Assembly: GCF_017744675.1 (NCBI RefSeq)
Contig: NZ_JAGIAV010000004.1
Coordinates: 809,033-873,032 of the forward strand
DNA from: Flavobacterium sp.
Lineage (GTDB): Bacteria; Bacteroidota; Bacteroidia; Flavobacteriales; Flavobacteriaceae
Length of the DNA stretch: 64,000 bases
Reading direction: 5' to 3'
Part shown: positions 51,172 to 60,616 of the stretch, in pieces
Layout of the letters: each line of letters opens with the position of its first letter
Position numbering within the stretch: position 1 is the stretch's first letter
Made by a program: the position numbers and the translations under genes
Notes under the pieces: model-generated
What the model saw: the letters and a program-made list of their open reading frames with translations, nothing else
Told to the model about the DNA's origin: nothing
Database searches by the model: none

Positions 51172-53265
51172 TTACATTCCTTGCGCCTGAATTGCTGTAA
51201 TTACAACCGTATTAATAATATCATCAACAGTACAACCACGGCTTAAGTCGTTTACGGGTTTGTTTAAACCTTGCAACATTGGTCCGATTGCCAAGGCTCC
51301 AGTTTCTCTTTGAACAGCTTTGTAAGTGTTATTTCCTGTATTTAAATCAGGAAAAATCAACACACTTGCTTGTCCTGCTACTTCAGAATCTGGCATTTTG
51401 CTTTTTCCTACGCTTAAATCGACTGCGGCATCGTACTGAATTGGACCTTCAATTTTTAAATCTGGCCTTTTTTCTTTTACAATTGCTGTTGCTGTTCTTA
51501 CTTTGTCAACCTCATCCCCTTTTCCTGATGATCCAGAAGAATAAGAAAGCATTGCAATTTTAGGTTCGATTCCGAAAGCTAAGCTCGATTCTGCCGATGA
51601 AATTGCGATTTCTGCCAATTGTTCTGCGGTTGGGTTTGGATTAATAGCACAATCTCCAAAAACAGAAACGCGGTCTTCTAAACACATAAAAAATACCGAA
51701 GAAACTACAGACGAATTTGGTTTTGTTTTAATGAATTGCAATGCTGGCAAAATGGTATGTTGCGTGGTATGCGCTGCACCCGATACCATTCCGTCAGCAT
51801 GGCCTTTATAGACCATCATAGTTCCGAAATACGAAACATCTTCCATTAAATCTCTTGCCATTGTAATACTTACGTTTTTTGCCTTTCTAAGCTCGTAGTA
51901 CGTATTCGCATAGTCTTCATACATTTCAGATTCGATCGGATTGATGATATTCACTTTAGAAAAATCAAATGTAAGTCCGAGTTCTGCAACTTTGCTTTCT
52001 ATTTGTTTTTTATCTCCAATAATAGAAATATCAACCACATCCATATCCAACAATCTTGATGCTGCGGTAATAATTCTGTCGTCGTTTCCTTCTGGTAATA
52101 CAATATGTTTTCTATGCTGTTTAGCTCTTTTCACCATATTATATTGAAACATTTTTGGCGTCATGCCTTCAGGCTGGAAAGTGATCACTCTTTGCGATAA
52201 AGCTTCGATTTCAACGTATTTTTCAAAAGTATTAATCGATGTTTCTATTTTATGTGTATTATTGGCGTAAATCTCCGATTTAATAGAACCGATTTTATTG
52301 GTAATATGATACGTTCCACCATCAACAGCAATAATTGGCACTATGGCAGAAAGTCCTTCTATAAGCTTTAAAATACTTTCTTCTGGAACAATATTTCCTG
52401 TCAGGATAATTCCAGAAATAGTAGGATAATTGGCTGATTCATTTGCTTGCAAAGCTCCTAAAATAATATCTGAACGGTCTCCTGGAGTAATTACTAAAGC
52501 ATTATCGTGCAAATGAACCAGATAATTATGCAACTGCATCGCACCTACGCTATAATGCCCAATTTCGTTATTCAAATAATTTTCGCCAAAAAGCACTTTA
52601 GCATTCAATTCGTGAACGATTTCCTGCATCGTTGGATTGTTCAAACTAGAAATAAGCGGAATTGTATTGATTAATACATTTGAAGGCAGACTCTTTTGCA
52701 AGCTAGTTGTAACAAGCTCGATATTTTCTGGCTGTACTTTGTTAGCAAAAATCGATAAAACTTCGACTTCTTTGATTTTGAAAGAATCGTAAACCAAGTA
52801 TAAACTGTCTAAAAGCTCTTCTAAGGTTTTGCCAACTCCAGAACCTACAATTATGGTTGGAATTCCGAGGTTTTTTGCGATTAAAACATTTAAATCCAAT
52901 TCAATTGAAGTTCCTTCTCCTGTAAAACTGGTTCCTTCAACCAAAACGAAATCGAAACGTTCTTCTAGCTTCTTATATTTTTCGATAATTAAGTCGAGAA
53001 CCTCTCCTATTTTACCTTTATTTTTTTTCTTAATCAATCTGCTTTTGGTGATAGCGTAGGCATCATCAAAAGCAATATCAAGGTTAAAATACGACAAAAC
53101 GGTCTCGATATGATTGTCTACCTCACCATCAACAAAATCTTCGATTATAGGTCTAAAATACCCTACTTTGGCTGTTTTGCCAATCAAAATGCTCATTAAA
53201 CCGAGCGTGATAATTGACTTACCGCTATTATGATCGCTAGTGGCTATATATATTGCTTTACTCAT
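51172..53265 (-). CDS. pta: Phosphate acetyltransferase
   Basis: 697 residues, long bacterial type. An N-terminal BioD-like P-loop (ATSDHNSGKSIITLGLM, residues 8-24), a middle DRTGG domain and a C-terminal PTA_PTB domain (HIVLPEGNDDRI, GMVSGAAHTT, YSSGSSGKGDEVDKV) are all visible. It converts acetyl-CoA and phosphate to acetyl phosphate, paired with ackA. Confidence 0.97.
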   Translation of the reverse strand: MSKAIYIATSDHNSGKSIITLGLMSILIGKTAKVGYFRPIIEDFVDGEVDNHIETVLSYFNLDIAFDDAYAITKSRLIKKKNKGKIGEVLDLIIEKYKKLEERFDFVLVEGTSFTGEGTSIELDLNVLIAKNLGIPTIIVGSGVGKTLEELLDSLYLVYDSFKIKEVEVLSIFANKVQPENIELVTTSLQKSLPSNVLINTIPLISSLNNPTMQEIVHELNAKVLFGENYLNNEIGHYSVGAMQLHNYLVHLHDNALVITPGDRSDIILGALQANESANYPTISGIILTGNIVPEESILKLIEGLSAIVPIIAVDGGTYHITNKIGSIKSEIYANNTHKIETSINTFEKYVEIEALSQRVITFQPEGMTPKMFQYNMVKRAKQHRKHIVLPEGNDDRIITAASRLLDMDVVDISIIGDKKQIESKVAELGLTFDFSKVNIINPIESEMYEDYANTYYELRKAKNVSITMARDLMEDVSYFGTMMVYKGHADGMVSGAAHTTQHTILPALQFIKTKPNSSVVSSVFFMCLEDRVSVFGDCAINPNPTAEQLAEIAISSAESSLAFGIEPKIAMLSYSSGSSGKGDEVDKVRTATAIVKEKRPDLKIEGPIQYDAAVDLSVGKSKMPDSEVAGQASVLIFPDLNTGNNTYKAVQRETGALAIGPMLQGLNKPVNDLSRGCTVDDIINTVVITAIQAQGM

Positions 53266-53330
53266 AATTATCTGTTTTTATTCTAAAATACCAAATTCAC
53301 AAAAACCTAATTTTTCAAATGCTCAGAAGA

Positions 53331-54404
53331 CTAAAACCAGCGCCTTCTTTTGAAATAAATGATTAGGGCTATTACCAGTAAAAACATTATACCCATAACT
53401 ACAAAATAGCCATTTTGGGTTTTAAGCTCTGGCATGTTTTCAAAATTCATTCCGTATACTCCCACAATAAAAGTTAGCGGAATAAAGATTGCTGAAATGA
53501 TCGTCAGCGTTTTCATGATTTCATTCATTTTTCGGCTTTGTTCCGAAAAATAAAAATTGGAAGCACTTTCCAATGCACTCATATCCGATTCTATCTGCTC
53601 TAAAAGTTCTAAACTCTTTTGATGCAGTCTAATAAAGAAATTGAAAGTTTCTTTCTGAATTAATCCATTATCTTCATCATCATCTTTTTTCGTTTTCAAA
53701 TAATACAATGAATCTCGAAGCGGAACGATGGAGCGTTTTAGGAAATTTAAATTATCGCGGTGATTTTCAATTTTTTCTAAAATCACGGGCTTTGCGTCTT
53801 TTTTAGTCAAATTGATTAATTCTTCAATTTTGTCCTCTTCGTCTTCCAATGTAATGTAGAAATTTTCCATTACAGCGTCTAAAAGCAAGTATAAGAGATA
53901 ATCTACTTTTTTACTTCTAACTATTCCAGCATGCGTACGTAAACGCTCTCGAATATGGGTAAAGAAGTCACTTCGTTTTTCTTGAAAGGAAATTAAGATT
54001 CCGTCTTTCAAAATAAAACTTAATTGTTCTACACTAATCGTATCTGAATACTCAGAAGGAAGAAGCGATTTTATATTAAAGAACAAAACATCTTGCTGTT
54101 CTTCTAGTTTCGTTCTTTTGGTAGTATTTAAAATATCGGCAAGAAGAAAATCATCTAACTTGAAGTGTGTACCGATGATTTTAATAAGATTGATATCATT
54201 CAGCCCATGAATATTGAGCCAATTGTTTTTAGTGTAATCAAAACAAGAATTCAGAGCCAAGACTGTAAACTTATCATATTCTACAACATCTGCGTCATTA
54301 TACACAAAAAGTTGCATCTCTGTTTCATGGTCTTTATGCGTGCCAGTGTACTCTAAAGTAATGTGTTGCAGCTTGCGTCCTTTCTTGTATTTAATCTTTC
54401 TCAT
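53331..54404 (-). CDS. corA: CorA-type magnesium/cobalt transporter
   Basis: 357 residues. A cytoplasmic N-terminal domain and long helices precede two transmembrane helices. The pore signature GMN is at 318-320 in GVYGMNFENMPE, and the C-terminus ends KRRRW. Expected to take up Mg2+ and possibly Co2+/Ni2+ in the inner membrane. Confidence 0.95.
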   Translation of the reverse strand: MRKIKYKKGRKLQHITLEYTGTHKDHETEMQLFVYNDADVVEYDKFTVLALNSCFDYTKNNWLNIHGLNDINLIKIIGTHFKLDDFLLADILNTTKRTKLEEQQDVLFFNIKSLLPSEYSDTISVEQLSFILKDGILISFQEKRSDFFTHIRERLRTHAGIVRSKKVDYLLYLLLDAVMENFYITLEDEEDKIEELINLTKKDAKPVILEKIENHRDNLNFLKRSIVPLRDSLYYLKTKKDDDEDNGLIQKETFNFFIRLHQKSLELLEQIESDMSALESASNFYFSEQSRKMNEIMKTLTIISAIFIPLTFIVGVYGMNFENMPELKTQNGYFVVMGIMFLLVIALIIYFKRRRWF

Positions 54405-54530
54405 TCATGAAAATTTACAATAGTAATATTACGAAAAAGAATTTGAACAGGAAATGACAATTATCAGTTTGTCGAAAACTGAAGTTAGACGCACTGCAGT
54501 GCTTCTGTACATTAAACTAAATCCATAAAA

Positions 54531-54556
54531 AAACCGAGCCATTTCTGACTCGGTTT
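54531..54556 (-). terminator. Terminator after the DUF6252-like lipoprotein gene
   Basis: AAACCGAG (54531-54538) pairs with CTCGGTTT (54549-54556). A near-identical hairpin at 55216-55243 lies on the other side of the gene. Confidence 0.85.
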
Positions 54557-54575
54557 CCACAAATTAAAATTCTAA

Positions 54576-55121
54576 TTAAGGCGTAGTCAAAACAGTATAG
54601 GATAGATTCGTAAAAACGCCATTTTTTACTTCAACGACTTCCGGAGTATTAACTTTTGTTTGTAAAGAGCCTACTTTTTTAGAAGTAAAGCTAAAAGTTC
54701 CTGATACCGTTTTTTTCGCAGGATCCATTGCCGTTATAGTTAACGTTCCAGTCTCAACAAAATGCTCCGTAAAAGTGTTGCCATCAATTAAATAAGTATT
54801 TATAAATAATGCATCTATAATATCATTGTTTTCATCAAAAGTATAAGCTTTTAAAGGCATTGCATCTGCAGTTGTAAGTTCGCTTGAGCAAGCTAACGAT
54901 AACATTTGAGCATTATCTTGTATATTAATATCAAAACGTTGCTGGTTTTCGCCTTTTACTTTAATTAATGTTACGCTATTTACTTTGGTTGATTTCCATG
55001 CTGTACCATTTATAGTCGCAGAAACAACATTATTAACATCACTATCATCATTATTGTCACTGCTGCATGCACTAAATAAGATTGTTAAAAGGATAAATCC
55101 GAAGCTCAAGATTTTCTTCAT
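54576..55121 (-). CDS. Lipoprotein, DUF6252-like
   Basis: 181 residues from the ATG at 55119-55121; an ATG at 55151 would precede the signal by ten residues. The signal ends at the cysteine in ILFSACSSDNND. The mature part starts SATINGTAWKSTKV and is beta-rich with a closing GTFSFTSKK stretch, a pattern I associate with DUF6252. Function is unknown. Confidence 0.75.
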   Translation of the reverse strand: MKKILSFGFILLTILFSACSSDNNDDSDVNNVVSATINGTAWKSTKVNSVTLIKVKGENQQRFDINIQDNAQMLSLACSSELTTADAMPLKAYTFDENNDIIDALFINTYLIDGNTFTEHFVETGTLTITAMDPAKKTVSGTFSFTSKKVGSLQTKVNTPEVVEVKNGVFTNLSYTVLTTP

Positions 55122-55148
55122 ACGTATTTGTTTTTGGTTAATTTTTTC

Positions 55149-55156
55149 CAAAACTA
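55149..55156 (-). promoter_or_regulatory. -7 box TAGTTTTG of the lipoprotein gene
   Basis: Plus-strand CAAAACTA reads TAGTTTTG on the minus strand, 27 bases before the start at 55121. Confidence 0.4.
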
Positions 55157-55215
55157 AATCAAACTAAAATATTATACTTGAGGAAAACCTCATTCTACAA
55201 TTTTTTTTATAAAAA

Positions 55216-55243
55216 AAAACCGAGTCATTTCTGACTCGGTTTT
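55216..55243 (-). terminator. Terminator downstream of the helicase gene
   Basis: A perfect 12-bp stem AAAACCGAGTCA / TGACTCGGTTTT with a TTTC loop. Near copy of the hairpin at 54531-54556. Confidence 0.9.
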
Positions 55244-55245
55244 CT

Positions 55246-55537
55246 ATCTTAATACTTTGTACTAATTACTTAATACTAAAGAATTATTTTACTTCTTCAA
55301 AAATAAAACAACTATATATCAACAACTTACAACAAAATGGTACAAATAAGGTACAAAATAAATCCAATTTATCGCTGCAAAATAGGTGCTGAATGTAAAA
55401 CAAAACCATTAATTAAAAGATTTTTCTGCTTACCGGAGCTTAAAAAGACAAATGATGTAAATTTTATCTGAAGACCTTGGCTTTTAGCCGACTCATTGGA
55501 GGATTATTCGCGATGTGGCGTTAGTGAAATGAAATTA
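55246..55537. other. Gene-free edge of the accessory island
   Basis: About 290 bases without a supported gene. Words GGTACAAATAAGGTACAAA repeat near 55339-55360 and composition changes after it. No attachment site or integrase is visible. It probably marks the border between core genes (corA side) and the helicase island. Confidence 0.45.
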
Positions 55538-58500
55538 TTAAACACTTGTAATTACTTTAAGATTAATATCTGCAAACTCTTTAACATAAGTAGAAGTAAC
55601 TCCTAATAAGGTTAAAATATCATCAGAAGAATTTTTCTTAGATAAACCAGGCTGAACAATTAAAATTTCAAACTCTACCGGGATCTCATTTTTTAAAATC
55701 CCTAGTAATTTTACTAAATCGTTCTTATTCCCTTTTTCGAGTCTGGAACATGATTGGCCTTTCCTTGTTTTATTTTCTCGACGAAGAAGATGATTGATGA
55801 ATTCTTTTCCTGACTTATGCTTCCAATGTGCTGATTTTTGTGCTTGTCCACAAACCTCATAAAAGTTCTTAATTTGATTACTAACAACTCCATCTAAAGC
55901 AAATTTCAAGTGATAAAACTTTATTTCAATCTTGTCACTGTTAGCTTTTATGGTTACTATATCTGCAATTTCGCCTGAGTAATCATCATCGTATATTATG
56001 TCATAGTCGCCTTTTTTTAATTCAGTAATAACTTTATACTGTATAGAATCAGTTTTCTTTGGATTTACACCCTGCGCTTCATTACTTAAATTCACATCAT
56101 CCCAATTCCAATCTATTAATTCGTCTTTTGGATAAATCCCTATCTGCTGTTTTAGCTCATAATATTCATTACCCGTAAGAGCTGAACCATCTGCAAACCA
56201 AACAGTAGGAATAAATTTTTCAAAAAAATCTGCACCGCTAAGCTTAGAGCGACCATATTGTACTTCTACTATTTCCGATGATTGTTGAGTGATCTTAAAA
56301 TCAGCGAAGGAATCTTCACGATCTATTTTTTCAAATAATTCAAGTTTAAAAACAATTTCATGAAATTCAGTTTTAACAGAAAAATACAAATCACCACCAA
56401 TCGATGGATTAACCAAACATAATTCTATATTTGACAAATCAAATTTACTTCCATTTATTATGAAGCCATATTTTGTTTCAGAATCTAAATAGATATCCGT
56501 ATCCCAATCAATCCATACTGGAAAAATTTCCGGAAGCTCTGTTCTAAGAGTTGGAATAAGTGTTTCTCTAAGAATCTGATTTGGATCAATATCTTCATCA
56601 ATCAATTTATCTCCCAATCCTATACACCATTTTTTAAACTGTTTCAGATCTCCCTGAAGCTTTGTCCAAATTCTGCCTTTATAAGAAGCTCCAATATTAA
56701 CAGGGTTACCGACTTCAAAACCGGTTCCCATTACAAAAGCCTTTTCCCCTCTTTGTTTTTCCGCAAGACTTAATGCCTCCCCAACATCACTTCCCACCAT
56801 CATTCTAAAACGAATATTTTTACCTAGAAACTGTCTCAATCCAACATTTTGAAGCTTAACTCTTTTTATATTATGAAAAGATTTAAAAACGTCTATCCCT
56901 TTAACTAACTCTGCGTTATCACCTATTATTGCCTCAGCTAATTCGGTATACAGACTTCCATTGTCAGAACTATTTATAAACAGAAGGTTGTTTTTTGTCT
57001 CCCAGTAAACGATAATTATATCCCATTGAATATCATAAATCTCTCTTTTATCATGTACCCATTCTACATCAAATCTTTTTCCCGTAACTATAACCAGCAT
57101 GTTATGTTCTCTGTTTAAATCATCAAATTTAAATTCAAAATCTTCATAACCAGAAATTCCTTCCCGAAAATTAGTAGGAAACCAATCAGAAGTTTTATTT
57201 CGATAAACTACTGTACTTAGTTTGGGTTTAATATTTTGAAAAGGAATACTTGTATTATTCAATTTCTTAAAACCACTCATAAAATCCTTGAACTCTACCT
57301 GTTCATTTACTTTACCTGAGCTTGTATCTGATAGAATTTCGTTCCAGTCAGCATCAGTAGCATACAAATCTGCTAATTCAGCTCTTACTTCAAGATCTGC
57401 GATATTAGCTATAAAAGATGCGTTCCCCAGCTCTTCATCATACTTCGTTCTAGTAAAACGTCCCGCCAGCTGCAATGTAATAGGAAGACTCTTTCTAATA
57501 TCATGAAATGCAGCTATTTTTAATTCAGGCAAGTCAAAACCTTCTCCAAGCATATCAACACACACAATTATTCTTGTTCTTTTTTCAAGTATAATGTCAT
57601 AAACCTCTCTTAAATTCGATACCCCAGAATAAATTACTACAGGGTTAAGATCTTTGTGAATTTCGTAAAGTTTAAAAATCTCTTTTGCACGATCTTTCGT
57701 AGAACAACGCGCCATGAGAATATGATTGTAAGAATTTGCTAAATCCAAGCGCAGACGTTCAACAGCCACTTTAGCAATTTCTTGATCTGCCTTTTGTTTC
57801 TCATATTCTCGAATAGAAATAAATTCTATTTTCTTGTAATAGCCTTGCTCCTGAGCCTTTTTCAAAGGAAAATTAGAAATAATTTTACCATCCAATCTTT
57901 TACCATCATTCCTAAATGGAGTCGCTGTAAATTGAATTATCTTTTCGCTTTCAAATCTATTTCTAAATTCATTCCAGGAAGAAGCCTTAACATGATGAGC
58001 TTCATCAATAAATACATGGCTGAAAGTTTTAGCGAAAAGGGTTTGAGTCTCGTTATCCTGGTTAGTAAGCCAGCTCATTGTAGTTACTACAACATTGCAT
58101 TTCTTGATAAATTCATTTGCTTCATTGAGATTTTCGAATTTATTTTTAATAACCCCTGTAATTGGGTACAAAGACTTATCACCAACAACGCCAAATTGTT
58201 TAAGAAGACCTAAAGTGTAAAACTTCCCGCCAATCTGATTGCGTAATGAATCGGAAGGAACTGTTATTAAAAGCTTCTCACATCTATTAGCCACTAAAGT
58301 GGCCAGCATTGTTTCTGTTTTACCCGTACCTGTCGGCATAACTACAGTGGCTGCATCAACAGGAAGCTTTAGATGCCCCATAATCATGTGTAGAGCTGCA
58401 ATTTGAGGTTGTCTTAAACCTGGTGTGGTCTCATCTTCTTCCTTATACATAAAGTCATTTTTCCATGACTCTGTAATTTCTCTTGGCGTATACTCTTTAA

Positions 58501-58789
58501 ATGAAGCATGTCTTAACCACTTCTTTGTTATTATTTCCCCTCTTTCAATTCTTTGCCTGCTAGGAAGAACATTAGTCAGAAGAGCAAATTCAATTCCTGA
58601 AGGTATGTATTCTTCTTTTGTAGTCAAACAAATTTTATATCCGCCATCTTCTATAATTAAATAAAATCGGTTTTCCTCAATTACATTCAAGGGAATAGAC
58701 TTAATTGGAACTAAAAGCTGCTTAACAAAATTTTTGTCGCCTATTTTCTGGTAATGAGTTATTTCGAGAGATGGTAGAATTAATTGCAT
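55538..58789 (-). CDS. SF2 DEAD/DEAH-box helicase with nuclease-like C-terminus (defence candidate)
   Basis: 1083 residues. Helicase motifs: MPTGTGKT (151-158), DEAH (262-265), TATPFR (288-293), MLGEGFDLP (413-421) and QLAGRFTR (440-447). The C-terminal region has DIIYDDDYSGEIAD (930-943) followed by ExK at 955-957, which resembles a PD-(D/E)XK nuclease core, and EVCGQAQKS (978-986). The middle 450 residues are unrecognised. A helicase-nuclease acting on foreign DNA is plausible. It is 120 bases downstream of the two unknown small genes, same strand. Confidence 0.8.
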   Translation of the reverse strand: MQLILPSLEITHYQKIGDKNFVKQLLVPIKSIPLNVIEENRFYLIIEDGGYKICLTTKEEYIPSGIEFALLTNVLPSRQRIERGEIITKKWLRHASFKEYTPREITESWKNDFMYKEEDETTPGLRQPQIAALHMIMGHLKLPVDAATVVMPTGTGKTETMLATLVANRCEKLLITVPSDSLRNQIGGKFYTLGLLKQFGVVGDKSLYPITGVIKNKFENLNEANEFIKKCNVVVTTMSWLTNQDNETQTLFAKTFSHVFIDEAHHVKASSWNEFRNRFESEKIIQFTATPFRNDGKRLDGKIISNFPLKKAQEQGYYKKIEFISIREYEKQKADQEIAKVAVERLRLDLANSYNHILMARCSTKDRAKEIFKLYEIHKDLNPVVIYSGVSNLREVYDIILEKRTRIIVCVDMLGEGFDLPELKIAAFHDIRKSLPITLQLAGRFTRTKYDEELGNASFIANIADLEVRAELADLYATDADWNEILSDTSSGKVNEQVEFKDFMSGFKKLNNTSIPFQNIKPKLSTVVYRNKTSDWFPTNFREGISGYEDFEFKFDDLNREHNMLVIVTGKRFDVEWVHDKREIYDIQWDIIIVYWETKNNLLFINSSDNGSLYTELAEAIIGDNAELVKGIDVFKSFHNIKRVKLQNVGLRQFLGKNIRFRMMVGSDVGEALSLAEKQRGEKAFVMGTGFEVGNPVNIGASYKGRIWTKLQGDLKQFKKWCIGLGDKLIDEDIDPNQILRETLIPTLRTELPEIFPVWIDWDTDIYLDSETKYGFIINGSKFDLSNIELCLVNPSIGGDLYFSVKTEFHEIVFKLELFEKIDREDSFADFKITQQSSEIVEVQYGRSKLSGADFFEKFIPTVWFADGSALTGNEYYELKQQIGIYPKDELIDWNWDDVNLSNEAQGVNPKKTDSIQYKVITELKKGDYDIIYDDDYSGEIADIVTIKANSDKIEIKFYHLKFALDGVVSNQIKNFYEVCGQAQKSAHWKHKSGKEFINHLLRRENKTRKGQSCSRLEKGNKNDLVKLLGILKNEIPVEFEILIVQPGLSKKNSSDDILTLLGVTSTYVKEFADINLKVITSV

Positions 58790-58909
58790 ATTAAATTAAT
58801 TAAATTTGTTCATTAGTTTTTTACAGTGTACTAAATCATAAAAAATATTCACTGTTACAAACTAAATGAAAAACAAGTTCATTCAATTACGGAAATCCAT
58901 AATGTGAAA

Positions 58910-59668
58910 TTAGTGAACGTGATGAGTATTATGATCTAATTCAATTTCCTTTTTCAATTTTTCAACATGATTTTTCAAATTCTTAAAATCAAGGTTGATT
59001 TTTGTCGCTTTTTTAGTGTCGATTAGTTTATGAACCGAGATCTCCGCTGTAATTCTATAAGCTTTCTCAAGCGAATTATTATAGGGTTTACTAATCTTGG
59101 CATTTCGGAAGACGCTTTCATTAGCCTTCAATCTGTTTGATACAGCACGAACTATCTTAACTGCGTCCATGTTAAGCTCCAACTTACTATTAACAATTTC
59201 TGCTGATGCTGAAATGGGCTTAAGTTGATTCACCAAAAAATTAGTACGGTACCTGTTTAATATATAATTGTATTTAATATTCATCTTGTGCTGAAAGCTA
59301 CGATGTCTATTTTTTAAGAATAGCTTAAGTAGGACTATAGTTGCTTCGTAAACTGCTTTGTCCGGCTGAATACATACAACTAGCTCTTTTAAATTAAATT
59401 GCTCGTAATTTTTAATCCATGATGCAAATTTTGGCTGAAGCTCGTTTTTTTCTGTCTGTATAATCCTAATTGCTATATTTGAATATCTTACTGCAACGAG
59501 AGGATTTCCATCATTAATTTCCAGCCCATTAGCATAGTGATTGCTCATCCAGTCTTTAAAGTGAGGATTGAGTCTTTCAATTTCTTGCTTCCAGAAATCA
59601 ACATTCTTTCTATAAATTACTTCATCCTTTAGAAATCCGTAAAAATTTGAAATTTTAACCATCATCAT
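58910..59668 (-). CDS. Unknown accessory protein beside the helicase
   Basis: 252 residues beginning with three in-frame Met codons, so the exact start is uncertain. Largely helical and basic, with a His-rich tail (DHNTHHVH). A stretch KELVVCIQPDKAVYEATIVLLKLFL looks like a helical core. No known domain was recognised. It starts 1 base after the 103-residue gene and is probably translated with it. Function may depend on the helicase. Confidence 0.6.
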   Translation of the reverse strand: MMMVKISNFYGFLKDEVIYRKNVDFWKQEIERLNPHFKDWMSNHYANGLEINDGNPLVAVRYSNIAIRIIQTEKNELQPKFASWIKNYEQFNLKELVVCIQPDKAVYEATIVLLKLFLKNRHRSFQHKMNIKYNYILNRYRTNFLVNQLKPISASAEIVNSKLELNMDAVKIVRAVSNRLKANESVFRNAKISKPYNNSLEKAYRITAEISVHKLIDTKKATKINLDFKNLKNHVEKLKKEIELDHNTHHVH

Positions 59669-59669
59669 T

Positions 59670-59981
59670 TTAAGGTTTTACTTTTGTTAAAAAAGCTATC
59701 CCTTTATGTATCTCCAAATCAACTCGCTCTTTGTAATTTTTAGGAAATGACTTACTATGAACTGCTTCTATACCACCATTTTTATTTGCTTTATTTACGT
59801 AAGCAATACATTCTTCAAATGCCTGCTGTCGAATTTCCAAATCTCTTCTTTTTAGTTTCTTTTTAAGTTTATGTAGGAGCAAAATTGCCTCGCAGTGATA
59901 TATTGGTTGTGCCTGTGCCCAACTTTCTGATTCTTCCAGCTTTTTTCCCTGTGCCTGAAATCTGCCTCTGTTGTCTGCCAT
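59670..59981 (-). CDS. Small unknown protein, first gene of the helicase cluster
   Basis: 103 residues starting MADNRGRFQAQGKKLEESES, lysine-rich with a helical middle (ILLLHKLKKKLKRRD) and a C-terminal FPKNYKERVDLEIHKGIAF. No family assigned. Its low-complexity charge and position suggest an accessory or regulatory part of the helicase module. Confidence 0.6.
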   Translation of the reverse strand: MADNRGRFQAQGKKLEESESWAQAQPIYHCEAILLLHKLKKKLKRRDLEIRQQAFEECIAYVNKANKNGGIEAVHSKSFPKNYKERVDLEIHKGIAFLTKVKP

Positions 59982-60616
59982 TCTTTAAAAATTTAAGTTC
60001 TTAAATATAATAAAATTCAGTCATATCCATCTTTTTACCATTGAAGTCTTTTAAAGCCTGTACAAACAGCGTAAAATATAACTTATTATACGGTCCCAAA
60101 GTTCGATCAAAGTGCTTACAATTCCTTAATTTTCAAATAATACTGAATGCAGATACAGCATCTTCGATTTACAAATGTTTTACCGCAGTGATGGTCCAAT
60201 ATTAATTGGATAATTACATCAAATATAGGATAGTCCAGAAACATTACAACAAGTATAAACACTCATATTTGCGTTTATTAAGACGAAAATAAATACATAC
60301 ATCCAAATATTTCAAAAGCCAGCAAATTAAATAACTTCCATCCTTTACTAGTATAATTTACTCAGATTACTTTCCTAAATACTATAAGCAAATCTGCATT
60401 TCAAACAAAAACACAATGGCAATACGTATTGAAAAATTAAATTTATTGGACTACTGAGAGAACCGTATCATTCAAATCTGATATTACTTCTTATAAAAGC
60501 GAGCAATATGTCTGTGGTCAACATCCCTCATTTAAAATTATTAAAAAGAATCTTTTAAACTCCAGATGAGCCTCAAGACTTCCTCGGAGTCTTCAGCGCT
60601 GCCTAAAAATAATGTA
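59982..60616. other. 635-base gene-free stretch inside the island
   Basis: Very AT-rich, no coding frame of useful length. A hairpin AAGACTTCC-TC-GGA-GTCTT lies at about 60571-60590, just past the downstream gene, without a clean T-run. It separates an AT-rich module (helicase) from GC-richer DNA (SMC-nuclease), so it may be a junction between two imports or a decayed gene. Confidence 0.5.

Noticed and set aside
54491..54502. Perfect 12-base palindrome GCACTGCAGTGC before corA
   Set aside because: Short and single; it may be chance and no related site was seen.
55246..55537. tRNA gene or att site at the island border
   Set aside because: No cloverleaf, no integrase and no direct repeat at a second border could be found in this window.
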